Positions 23,940 through 34,450 of a stretch of DNA of 64,000 nucleotides are shown one piece after another. The translations under genes were made by a program, and so were the position numbers. Under the pieces are notes generated by a model. That model was given only the letters and a program-made list of their open reading frames with translations, was not told where the DNA came from and did no database searches. Each line of letters starts with the position of its first letter. Within the stretch, counting starts at the first letter, position 1. This stretch comes from Dactylis glomerata (taxonomy: Eukaryota; Streptophyta; Magnoliopsida; Poales; Poaceae). The stretch is from the NCBI GenBank assembly GCA_007115705.1, contig QXEO01000869.1, positions 1,054,001-1,118,000 on the forward strand, given 5' to 3'.

Positions 23940-24114
23940 GTTCCGTAATGGATTGTGCAGCTGTTTCATATGGTTTATAGTCTTCTCCTTTTCTGCCCCG
24001 TTTATAACATCCAATATGGGCCAATGACTTCCAGTGTAAAGATTATCACATATTATAATTTGGTAATGTCATCATTGTACAATGATGCTATATGATATGA
24101 ATGGAAGTTGTGTG

Positions 24115-25122
24115 TGTTGGATTTTTGGCCTTTTTGGCCCAGCCTATAAATGCTAAGTCCAATAATTCCTAAATCCTAGAGGCCCATGTGGCCCATTCAT
24201 GCATGACAAGGGCTGGGACAAATGTTTAGTCCCACCTTGCTAGTTTAGAAGGAGTTGGACCAACATATAAGGTGAGCTCTTCCCCTTGTGGTAAGAGTGT
24301 GTGAGAAAAAGACTCTCTCACGCGCGCTCCTCCTCCGCCGCCCGCCTCGCCACGCCTCGCCTCGTCACGACGCGCGCACGCGCGCCGCGGTTTGCGGAAT
24401 GTGCCTCGGTGCCGAGCCTTTCTTTTTGTCACGCATGACTGGACTATGGAACTGAACGGTCACGTGGAAGCTGAAACGATTTGCCTGAGTGGAAAATGAA
24501 TACGAGACTGTTCGGTTCGTCTTCTGGCTGTTCGTTTCACCTCCCCCGCTGCCTGTTCGCCTCCCTCTGTGGCTATAAAAGAGAGGTCGCTCCTCTCTGC
24601 GAATACACAGCACACAGCCACCACTGCCTACTGCCTCCAAAGCTTTGCGCTGCCTCACAATCTTCTCCATCCCGTCTTGCGGCGTGCACCTCGAGCCGGG
24701 ACAGTAGGCCTCCGGAACCCCGTCTCTTGCGATCCTGTACGGGAGAGAGGCGATAAGGTTTTTGGGGAGCGCTCTGCGCGACTACTGGCGAGTTCTTCAT
24801 CACGGACGCCCACGAGGACGATGTCTTCCCCAACGAGGATTTCTTCCCCGACATCGACAACCTCTTCGGCGACATGTCTCTCATTGACGACAACACCAAC
24901 GGCGGTTCTGCTTTCGCACCGGCTGCAACACCGTATGTCTTCCTGATCTCCGCTTGTGTGCTTCAGTTTCTCGGACTAGCAATCGATTTAGATATGCTAG
25001 ACATGTTTTGTTCATATCGATCTCTTGTAAACATGGTTTGTTTGATTTCCATGCTTTCTGTCATATTTTGTTCACTGTTTTTATGGATTAAATCCTTTGG
25101 TAAATTGCTGATTTTTCCAACA
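24115..25122 (+). repeat. 5' LTR of the intronic Copia element
   Basis: TG...CA ends. Contains a TATA box and the first coding exon of gag (24874-24932). The intron donor lies inside the LTR. Confidence 0.95.
24573..24581 (+). promoter_or_regulatory. TATA box in Copia LTR
   Basis: CTATAAAAG, conserved at 30112-30120 in the 3' LTR, about 300 bp before the gag start. Transcription would begin about 30 bp downstream, near 24605; inferred. Confidence 0.7.
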
Positions 25123-28100
25123 ATCCAAAAACCTTATGCTTTTCATAGGCAATTTTCCCCTGTTGGCTATGCCGCGTCTCTGAAGCCCCCGGTCTTCGAG
25201 GGCGTCAACTACAAGAGATGGCGTGCAAGAACCGTCATATGGCTCACAACCATGAGATGCTTTGATGCATCTAAGGGCAAGCCTCAGAGAGAGCTTACTC
25301 CTATTGAGGAGAAAGCTTTTGAGGAAGCCGACGACCTCATGAGAGGTGCTGTTATCAGCATTCTTGGCGAGAACATTGTTGACTCGTACCTGTCCCTCAC
25401 TACAGGGAAGGACATGTGGGATGCGCTCGAGGCCAAGTTTGGGGTCTCGGATGCAGGCAGTGAATTGTATGTCATGGAGCAATTCTTTGACTACAAGATG
25501 ACTGATGAGCGCGGCATTGTTGAGCGGGCTCATGAGATACAGTCCATTGCTAAAGAACTCGAGCAGTTCACGTGTTTGTTACCGGACAAGTTTATTGCCG
25601 GAGGCATCATTGCCAAGCTTCCTCCCTCGTGGAGGAATTTTGCTACTTCTTTGAAGCACAAGAGACAGGAGTTTTCTGTCATTGATCTTATTGGGTCTCT
25701 TGATGTGGAAGAGAAGGCGAGAGCAAAAGACACACGTCCTCGAGGTGCCGAGGGAGGTTCTAGTGCCAATGTGGTACAGAACAAAAACTTCCAATCTCAC
25801 AAGTCCAAGAACAAGAACAAATCTGATGGCAGAGGAAAGTTTGATGGGAAGAACAAACCATCACAGTCTACCAACTTCAAGAAGAAGACCGATAAGAGGA
25901 AAGGAGCATGCCATGTATGTGGCGAACCTGGACACTGGGCATCTAGTTGCCCAAACCGCTTTGACAAGCATCATGGGAAAAGCGGCAAGACCGCAAATGT
26001 TGTCATTGGCGATGCTGAGATGAAGGACTTTGGGTATGGTATACTTCCTACTATCCTTTCAGTTTGTCAGTCTCCTATTTGGTGGATTGATACCGGCGCT
26101 AATGTACACGTTTGTTCTGATATCTCCATGTTTTCCTCTTATCAGGTCACAGGGACTTCCACCATGTTGATGGGAAACGACTCTCATGCTACTGTTCGTG
26201 GTGTTGGTACGGTCGATTTGAAGTTCACTTCGGGAAAGACCGTGCGGCTGAAAAACGTGCATCATGTTCCCTCAATCAATAAGAATCTTGTTAGCGGATC
26301 TCTTCTATGTCGGGATGGCTACAAGATAGTTTTTGAGTCCAATAAATTTGTAATATCCAAGTTTAGAAACTTTGTTGGTAAAGGCTAAGAGTGCGGGGGC
26401 TTGTTCCGCCTATCTTTGTCAGACGTTTGTAATAAAGTTGTTAACCATGTTTGCAACAATAGTTTATCAAATGTTTGGCATTCACGACTTTGTCACGTTA
26501 ATTTTGGTTGTATGACGCTGCTAGCTAAAATGAATTTAATCCCTGAATTCACTACTGTGAAAGGCTCTAAGTGCCAAGTGTGTGTGCAAGCTAAGCAACC
26601 TCGCAAGTCTCATACGACTACGGAGGCAAGAGATTTGGCACCGCTAGAGCTTATACATTCAGATCTTTGTGAGATGAATGGTGTTTTGACAAAAGGTGGA
26701 AAGAGATATTTCATGACTCTGATTGATGACTCCACTAGATACTGCTATGTGTATCTTCTGAAATCGAAAGATGAGGCTCTGAACTTCTTTAAAATCTATA
26801 AAGCTGAAGCAGAAAACCAACTTGATCGAAAGATCAAACATCTTAGGTCTGATCGTGGTGGAGAGTATTTTTCCAACGAGTTTGATTCCTTTTGTGCGGA
26901 ACATAGTATAATCCATGAGAGGACGCTTCCCTACTCACCTCAGTCAAACGGGGTGGCCGAAAGAAAGATCCGCACTCTAACTGATTTGGTTAACGCCATG
27001 TTAGATATGTCGGGTCTTTCTCAGGCATGGTGGGGGGAAGCTATATTGACAGCTTGTCATGTCCTAAACCAAGTTCCCACAAAGAACAAAGAAATTACTC
27101 CATTCGAGGAATGGGAGAAGAAAAGGTTAAAACTCTCTTACCTACGGACTTGGGGTTGTTTGGCCAAAGTCAATGTGCCAATTCCCAAGAAGCGCAAGCT
27201 TGGACCAAAGACTGTTGATTGTGTTTTCCTAGGTTATGCTTTCTATAGCATTGGGTACAGATTCCTGATAGTAAAATCTGAGGTACCTGATATGCTTGTT
27301 GGTATGATCATGGAGTCGAATGATGCGACTTTCTTTGAGGATATCTTTCCTATGAAGGATATGCCTAACTCATTGAATCAGGAGATGCCCAGTTCATCTA
27401 GACAGGAATTAGTTAAAATTCCTGAACCTACCATTCCGTTAGAACACTTCGAAAATCCTGTGGAGAATGACGATGAAATTCCTAAAAGGAGCAAAAGACA
27501 GAGGACTGCAAAGTCCTTTGGTAATGATTTTATCGTGTATCTTGTGGATGACACTCCTAGTTCTATTTCAGAGGCCTATGCATCTACGGATGCTGACTAT
27601 TGGAAGGAAGCTGTCCGTAGTGAGATGGATTCCATCTTGGCTAATGGAACTTGGGAGATTGTCGATCGTCCTTATGGGTGTAAACCTGTAGGGTGTAAAT
27701 GGGTGTTCAAGAAGAAGCTTAGACCTGATGGTACCATTGAAAAGTACAAGGCACGCCTTGTTGCTAAGGGTTATACCCAGAAAGAAGGCGAAGACTTCTT
27801 CGATACTTACTCACCTGTGGCCAGATTGACCACCATTCGAGTACTACTTTCCTTGGCTGCCTCACATGGTCTTCTCGTTCATCAAATGGACGTTAAGACG
27901 GCTTTCCTAAATGGAGAGTTAGATGAGGAAATCTATATGGATCAGCCGGATGGATTTGTGGTAGATGGTCAAGAAGGAAAGGTGTGCAAGTTGCTGAAGT
28001 CTTTGTATGGTCTTAAGCAAGCACCCAAGCAGTGGCATGAAAAGTTTGAGAGAACTTTAACTGCTGTAGGCTTTGTTGTAAACGAGGCTGATAAATGTGT

Positions 28101-29109
28101 GTACTATTGCCATGGTGGGGGCGAGGGAGTCATCCTATGTCTGTATGTTGATGATATCCTGATATTTGGGACCAATCTTGAAGTCATCAAGGAGGTCAAA
28201 GACTTTCTATCTCATTGCTTTGAGATGAAAGATCTAGGAGTGGCTGATGTGATCTTGAATATCAAGCTACTGAAAGATGATGATGGTGGGATAACACTGC
28301 TTCAATCTCACTATGTGGAAAAGATACTGAGTCGTTTTGGGTATAGCGACTGCAAATCTTCTCCTACACTATATGATCCTAGCATGTTGGTTCGAAAGAA
28401 TCAGGGAGATCCTAAGGATGCTAAGGATCAGCTGAGATACTCTCAGATTATTGGCTCGCTTATGTATTTAGCCAGCGCCACGAGGCCTGATATCTCCTTT
28501 GCTGTAAGCAAGTTGAGTCGATTTGTATCAAATCCTGAAGATGTTCATTGGCAGGCCCTTGAAAGGGTTTTGCACTATTTGAAAGGCACTGCGAGCTATG
28601 GAATTCACTACTCTGGATACCCAAGGGTACTTTAAGGGTATAGTGACACAAATTGGATTTCTGATGCTGATGAGACAAAGGCCACAAGTGGTTATGTGTT
28701 TACACTTGGTGGTGGCGCTGTTTCTTGGAAGTCTTGCAAGCAGACCATCTTAACGAGGTCAACTATGGAAGCAGAACTCACAGCATTAGACACAGCCACT
28801 GTTGAAGCAGAGTGGCTTCGTGAGCTCTTGATGGACTTGCCTGTGGTTGAAAAACCAATACCCGCAATTCCTATGAACTGTGATAATCAAACTGTGATCA
28901 TCAAAGTAAACAGTTCTAAGGATAACATGAAGTCATCAAGGCATGTGAAGAGGAGATTAAAATCTATCAGAAAAATGAGAAACTCCGGAGTTATTGTGTT
29001 GGATTACATCCACACATCTAAAAATTTGGCAGATCCCTTCACAAAGGGTCTATCACAAAACGTGATAGATTATGCATCGAAGGAGATGGGTATGAGGCCC
29101 ACAATATGA
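24874..29109 (+). pseudogene. Copia gag-pol polyprotein with a spliced first exon (two nonsense codons)
   Basis: Exon 1 (24874-24932, MSLIDDNTNGGSAFAP) lies in the LTR. The intron 24933-25148 has gtatgt and catag borders. Exon 2 continues in frame with QFSPVGYAASLKPPVF. Together they give 4,020 nt, 1,339 codons plus stop. Domains: UBN2-type gag (NYKRWRARTVIWL), zinc knuckle CHVCGEPGHWASSC, protease WWIDTGANVHVCSD, integrase HHCC (WHSRLCHVN...CQVCVQAK) and DDE (HSDLCE, RSDRGGEY, GVAERK), reverse transcriptase with YVDDILIFG, and RNase H through SRHVKRRLKSI to the ADPFTKGL motif. In-frame TAA codons at 26386-26388 (before the integrase) and 28633-28635 (before RNase H) are the only interruptions, so it is a young but inactive copy. 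An unspliced reading through the intron is also open, but it adds hydrophobic sequence with no gag homology. Confidence 0.92.
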
Positions 29110-29665
29110 GTTGTCCACAGTGGTAACCCACTCTATGTGATCGGAGATCCCGTGAATTAGAATTAGGAGACAAGCTGTTGGTCAGTTGAGAGGAGAGTAT
29201 CCCTACTTTGTATAATACCACTCCGTGAAGATGCAGTACTCTCCTAATCTGCAAGGCAGGCTGATTTTATCTTAATGTGTTCTAAGTGACTTACTTAAGC
29301 AGAGATGTTGTCCTGCAGAACATCTATTGAAGAACACACCTATGTGAGTCTGACTGTTAAACGTCGCAGTCTATGAGAGTTGGGTGCTCTTTAACAAACT
29401 CATGAAAGGCCTCGGAGTATGACGTATAAGCTCCAAACCGCGGGGAAGTCCCACGGCAGCCTAGTATCAGTCAAGGCTTTCTGTAAAACTAGATTCGCAG
29501 AAAACTTGCAGTTCAAGGCCTAGTCCACTGTTCAAGTAGCAGTCTAGTGTAGCATAGAGATCTAGGTGGAAGTTCAACTTAACAGTCTCCACTGCAGCAC
29601 TGATATATAAACAATGTTTTGGAACCTAAGGCAACTTTATGTGCCTCTAGGATCTGGTGGAGGAT

Positions 29666-30661
29666 TGTTGGATTTTTGGCCTTTTTGGCCCAGCCTATAA
29701 ATGCTAAGTCCAATAATTCCTAAATCCTAGAGGCCCATGTGGCCCATTCATGCATGACAAGGGCTGGGACAAATGTTTAGTCCCACCTTGCTAGTTTAGA
29801 AGGAGTTGGACCAACATATAAGGTGAGCTCTTCCCCTTGTGGTAAGAGTGTGTGAGAAGAAGGCTCTCTCACGCGCGCTCCTCCTCCTCCGCCGCCCGCC
29901 TCGTCACGACGCGCGCACGCGCGCCGCAGTTTGTGGAATGTACCTCGGTGCCGAGCCTTTCTTTTTGTCACGCATGACTGGACTATGGAACTGAACGGTC
30001 ACGTGGAAGCTGAAACGATTTGCCTGAGTGGAAAATGAATACGAGACTGTTCGGTTCGTTTTCTGGCTGTTCGTTTCACCTCCCCTGCTGCCTGTTCGCC
30101 TCCCTCTGTGGCTATAAAAGAGAGGTCGCTCCTCTCTGCGAATACACAGCACATAGCCACCACTGCCTACTGCCTCCAAAGCTTTGCGCTGCCTCACAGT
30201 CTTCTCCATCCCGTTTTGCGGCGTGCACCTCGAGCCGGGACAGTAGGCCTCCGGAACCCCGTCTCTTGCGATCCTGTACGGGAGAGAGGCGATAAGGTTT
30301 TTGGGGAGCGCTCTACGCGACTACTGGCGAGTTCTTCATCACGGACGCCCACGAGGACGACGTCTTCCCCAACGAGGACTTCTGCCCCGACATCGACAAC
30401 CTCTTCGGCGACATGTCTCTCATTGACGACAACACCAACGGCGGTTCTGCTTCCGCACCGGCTCCAACACCGTATGTCTTCCTGATCTCCGCTTGTGTTC
30501 TTCAGTTTTTCGGACTAGCAATCGATTTAGATATGCTAGACATGTTCTGTTCATATCGATCTCTTGTAAACATGGTTTGTTTGATTTCCATGCTTTCTGT
30601 CATATTTTGTTCACTGTTTTCATGGATTAAATCCTTTGGTAAATTGCTGATTTTTCCAACA
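29666..30661 (+). repeat. 3' LTR of the intronic Copia element
   Basis: 996 bp matching 24115-25122, followed by GTGTG and then the remaining BT1-like intron. Confidence 0.95.
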
Positions 30662-30751
30662 GTGTGATGGATATAACATGTGCTCAGATGAATAGTTGCA
30701 CAGACATTGACGTATCTCAATGCTTGTTTTGATCTTTTTTTGTTGTTGCAG

Positions 30752-30913
30752 CTTTTTGCCTTTGATACAGCTAACAAGTTCTTAACCCCAAAATCTGGGG
30801 AACAGCAGAAGATCCAGATCCCTCCTTCACTAGTGGCAGGGGCATTTGCTGGTGTCAGCTCAACCATGTGTACATACCCTTTGGAACTAATTAAGACTCG
30901 ATTAACTATACAG
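30752..30913 (+). pseudogene. BT1-like: BT1-like second coding exon
   Basis: An acceptor (ttgttgttgcag) is followed by LFAFDTANKFLTPKSGEQQK, then IPPSLVAGAFAG and a TYPLELIKTRLTIQ segment holding the second carrier signature. The donor is CAG|gttagt. No lesion was seen in this exon. Confidence 0.92.
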
Positions 30914-31013
30914 GTTAGTGTTATCCCGAAAGAGTTATATTGATGCCAGAAAGAATTAGAGATCTATGACGTTCTCAGATATAACACATAAAATTCATAT
31001 GACGATTGTGCAG

Positions 31014-31482
31014 AGAGGTGTGTATGATAATTTCCTCCATGCGTTTGTCAAAATCATCCGTGAAGAAGGCCCCACTGAGATGTACAGACGCTTAACTCCA
31101 AGTCTAATCGGAGTGGTGCCATATGCCGCAACCAACTATTTCGCTTATGATACCCTCAAGAGGGCGTACAAGAAGATGTTCAACACTAATGAAATCGGCA
31201 ATGTTCCTACCCTGCTTATTGGGTCTGCTGCAGGAGCTATCTCAAGCACTGCCACATTCCCTCTCGAGGTTGCCCGCAAGCAAATGCAGGTCGGAGCTGT
31301 TGGCGGCAGGAAGGTTTACAAGAGCATGCTTCATGCTCTCCTGACAATTCTAGAGGATGAAGGGGTTTGGGGCCTCTACAGAGGATTGTGGCCGAGTTGC
31401 ATGAAGCTGGTTCCTGCTGCTGGGATTTCGCATGTGCTATTAAGCTTGCAAGAAGATACTGATTGAGGAGGCCGATGAGTGA
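31014..31482 (+). pseudogene. BT1-like: BT1-like third coding exon and C-terminus (frameshifted)
   Basis: It begins RGVYDNFLHAFVKI after an AG acceptor and continues through GVVPYAATNYFAYDTLK and the third signature (FPLEVARKQMQVG) to KLVPAAGIS. There a short deletion (about 2 bases near 31430) shifts the frame to a novel tail ending at a TGA near 31466. In the original frame the usual CYEACKKIL-type tail can still be recognised as far as the ancestral TGA at about 31480, but with TAA at 31441-31443. Confidence 0.9.
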
Positions 31483-32123
31483 AGCCCATGCTTACTGCAG
31501 TGCCAAAAATGCGTTTCTCATCCTATGATATAGATCAGAGCCCATCTGCCCCTGCTTATCCTAGATCTCGGTTTTACAACTGTCAGTGGGGCTTTTTTTT
31601 TCATCGAACCAAGACACCTGACCAATAACTTTTCTGTACCCCCGACTTACCTGAAGAAAAGTTACCAATGATAACAGTTTTGCTTTTCAATATTACATAT
31701 ATTGATATGTCTTCCAAAAACTGATTATGAGGTATGAAATTTACCCATGAGCAATCATAATTCACAAGGAGTGAAGCCCATTGTAGGGAGCATGTGTCAT
31801 GAAGATCACCTGATTCAGTTCAGTGTATTCTTTGCTTTTGAAGTTCTGTTAACTCACAAGGCGATACACCGAGCCTTCCAGATTTTTTGAAACTAACGTT
31901 CTCAATTATGTTTGAAATTGTACAACTCTCAGTAACATTATCAAAATAGCAAAATCTTTCACTCATTTTCAATAATCCAAATATATGTTTCATAAATTCT
32001 AACTAGATACATTGGTCGATAACTAAACACTGTAAACACATTCCATCCTCAGGTAGCTCCCAGTTTAACCAAGACTAACCAAAGAAAACAAAAACCAGCC
32101 TGCCTATATTTGTATAGTGACAT
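31483..32123. other. Intergenic region between tail-to-tail genes
   Basis: Presumed 3' UTRs of the carrier pseudogene (plus) and the Alba gene (minus), AT-rich. No other feature seen. Confidence 0.5.
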
Positions 32124-33320
32124 CTAGTCCTGTTCCTCGTAATTGACTACACCGGCGGCGGCTTCTGCCGCAGCTGTGGCAATCAACTCATCAAACTCTT
32201 CAGTCTTCGCCAGCACTATCTCAATCTGCATAAAATGTTCAGAGTAAATATTTTGCGGAGAACAGAGTCAGAGTAGTAGGGATTATGTCAGAGTAGTAGG
32301 GATTATTGTGAACAAACCTTAGCCTTTTGGATTGGTCGCCCTCTCATCTCATCCTTGATTTCTACAGTAGATGTCCTAATCTCTGCATATGTTCAGAGCT
32401 AACTGATTAGAAAAAGCTCGTATCTTAAAATACCAAATAAGGCAGGATGTCAATATAATAAATATCATCATTGGTACGAGTATGTAATATTGGGTGATGA
32501 AGGATAAGAGCTCTTACTTGTTTCGACAGCGAAACCGTTGTTCTTCAGAATTTCTGCTACTGTCACAACAGTCGATATGGCTGCAAGAAAATACAGCAAT
32601 GTTGTCAACGATCCAGAAAACAGAGGACTAAATCAACCGTTGGTAAATTTGACTGTCAACCCAGGCTTTCGATTTGATAATGCATACTAAACGAGGGACA
32701 GAAGGACGCCAAACACACAAAGATATGCTCAAGAACAGCGAAAAAGTTAATATATGTGGGTCAGCTATCTGCATGTCTAAATTGGCTGTGGCTGTCAATT
32801 ACAGTATATGATCCAAATACACGACATATATCGCTTTGTTCACCACTTCAACATGATGGCTTATTCTTGATTTCATACAACGACTAGGGTATAAAATTCC
32901 GCTTTTCAAAATTTCGAAATCATGCAATGTTGAATTAACCACAATTGTGCTGCGACATAATTGCAATTACTGGATATTCCCCTGTAATGAGTTAATCAAA
33001 GAAGGCCAGATGCAAGGAGTACGTACCCATCCCGAGCGCGGAGAGCTCGACATCGCCGTGCTGCTGCATGTACCTCTGCACGCAACGCAAAAGGTTGATA
33101 AGAACCAGCACCAACCGAAATTGGGAGACGATGCATGGATCGACGATCCATTGGCGCAGAATCGCAGATAAACATATACCTTGGCGAGGTTGACGTAGAA
33201 GAAGAGCGGTTTCTTGGTGTTGGACACCTGAATCCGGTTGCTGCTCACGCCGGCGCCATTGCTGCCGGCCGTCGTCCTCTGCGCGGCCTCGCCGCCTGCC
33301 TGCGCCGCGTTGCCGGACAT
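32124..33320 (-). CDS. Alba-domain nucleic-acid-binding protein, 139 aa, five exons
   Basis: Minus-strand exons are 33320-33180, 33075-33027, 32580-32518, 32382-32318 and 32225-32124. All introns are GT/AG, and the coding total is 420 nt (139 codons plus stop). The protein starts MSGNAAQAGGEAAQ. After a low-complexity N-terminus it has the Alba core: NRIQVSNTKKPLFFYVNLAK, YMQQHGDVELSALGMAI, VVTVAEILKNNGFAVE, STVEIKDEMRGRPIQKAKIE, then an acidic Ala-rich tail ending NYEEQD. Alba proteins are small dimeric RNA/DNA-binding proteins; plant members of this short class bind RNA or R-loops in cytoplasm, nucleus or chloroplast. No lesion was seen. It is the clearest intact host gene here. The start is the first ATG in a GC-rich leader. 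The locus lies tail-to-tail with the carrier pseudogene and head-to-head with the Ulp1-type gene. Confidence 0.95.
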
Positions 33321-34450
33321 GGTGACGATGACGATGCTGCTGCTAACAAAATCGAACGATGTGCGGCGATTATTGGCTACTCTTCTCTCGTGCGCGCGAT
33401 GGATCGTGGCTTCCTTGAGGTCGGAGGAACAGGGGACGCGGGTGGTGGTATTAAAGGCGATCGGAGGAGAAGACGAGTCTGATCGGGAGCGGGTCGTACG
33501 ACGAGTCCGCGCCCGTGCACAACTCGTACTCCAGTAATTTCCTGCTGTTGGGTTCGTATTCGCAAACAAGGAAGATATCTCGCGAAAAAAAAGGGTTCGT
33601 ATTCGGGTTGAACACGGGAACACTTCCGTCCTGTGGGCTGTCTCTGCCGCAATGGGCTGCTAGTAATTTGCGGATCGAATCGCTAGCGCGCGCTACCTAT
33701 ACACGTTTCGCTAAAGGACGTTTTTAGTGGGCCGGCCCAACTATCCTTCCTCCTAGTCGCCCCCTTCTTTCTTCCTCTGCCGCGTGACAGAGTGGTAGCC
33801 GTCGTCTTCTTCCTCGCATTTTTTCTCGCAGCAACACTGACACCACCCCCGCAGACGAGCATGCTTCTCTCTAGGGTTTCGTAGATTTCTTCGAGTTCTC
33901 GACCTCAAATTGGAGCTCGCCCTCCGCCACCTCTTCCTCGTCGACCACGCAGCCGCCCTCCGTCACCTCTTCCTCGTCGATCACGCAGCCGAAGCATAGC
34001 GCTGCCCTTCTTGCTGAGCGTCGCCTCCATCCCGCCCCGTCGCCTCCCTTCTTGCAGAGAGTCGCGTCCATCTCGCCCCGTCGCCTCCTTCTTCTTCGTC
34101 TGGAGGGATCTATTTCCTAGCCACGGTAGCCTTGGTTTTTCTCGGCGTCGGATTTGATTTCTCGACGGGAATGGGATCAGAGGTTCCATCTGTTTGCTAG
34201 TGTTCCTGGCTAGTTGCTCGCTTGGTTTCATATCATTTCTGCTCCTCTTCGTTTGTGGCTTTAAGTCTGGGATCTGGTTTTCGCTATATTCTTTGAGGGG
34301 ATTCTAGCGGCATCGTCTAGTGAGGTTTGTTCTTCTTTTTTGTGTTCCAGTTTTTGAGCAAGTCATTATCTGTCTGTCCTGTCCGCATGAGTACCTTTTT
34401 TCTGATTTTTCTTGTTTTGATTCTTATGTATTTGTGTTTTCTGTCGGCAG
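33321..34450. promoter_or_regulatory. Bidirectional upstream region (Alba gene and Ulp1-type gene)
   Basis: About 1.1 kb between divergent starts. The left part is the Alba leader and promoter. From about 33740 the sequence is pyrimidine-rich and looks like the 5' UTR of the plus-strand gene, with a likely leader intron ending at the acceptor TGTCGGCAG (about 34442-34450), six bases before the ATG. Competing short frames look accidental. Confidence 0.45.

Larger units (their letters stand above)
24115..30661 (+). mobile_element. Ty1/Copia LTR retrotransposon, complete, 6.55 kb, in the BT1-like intron
   Basis: LTRs are 24115-25122 (1,008 bp) and 29666-30661 (996 bp), starting TGTTGGATTTTTGGCC and ending TTTCCAACA. 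They are flanked by the duplication GTGTG (24110-24114 and 30662-30666). A 12-bp indel in the GC-rich region accounts for the length difference. I counted about 20 substitutions (about 2%). The interior has one gag-pol frame in the order gag, protease, integrase, reverse transcriptase, RNase H (Copia order), with two nonsense codons. The tract GGTGGAGGAT precedes the 3' LTR. I found no standard tRNA-iMet primer site after the 5' LTR. Confidence 0.96.
5457..31482 (+). pseudogene. BT1-like: BT1-like mitochondrial-carrier-family pseudogene, split by nested insertions
   Basis: The exons together encode a Brittle-1-type carrier. Relatives move adenylates or ADP-glucose across plastid or mitochondrial membranes. 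All three mitochondrial-carrier signatures (PxExx[KR]) are visible: PLETIR in exon 1, PLELIK in the second exon, PLEVAR in the third. Coding pieces lie at about 5521-5865, 21891-21992, 30752-30913 and 31014-31482. The middle joins have GT/AG borders and preserved phase. Lesions seen: no in-frame start (TGA at 5503-5505 ahead of the conserved frame), LINE insertion inside exon 1, TAG at 21915-21917 where relatives have Lys, and a short deletion near 31430 that shifts the C-terminus, with a TAA at 31441-31443 in the original frame. Conserved Gly residues are changed (YRRLTPS, YRGLWPS). The insertions span about 24 kb. The family call is firm and loss of function is very likely. Confidence 0.93.

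Noticed and set aside
24569..24946. 125-codon frame inside the Copia LTR (copy at 30108)
   Set aside because: Starts at or upstream of the expected transcription start near the TATA box and is out of frame with gag. The short exon from 24874 is the one that joins gag.
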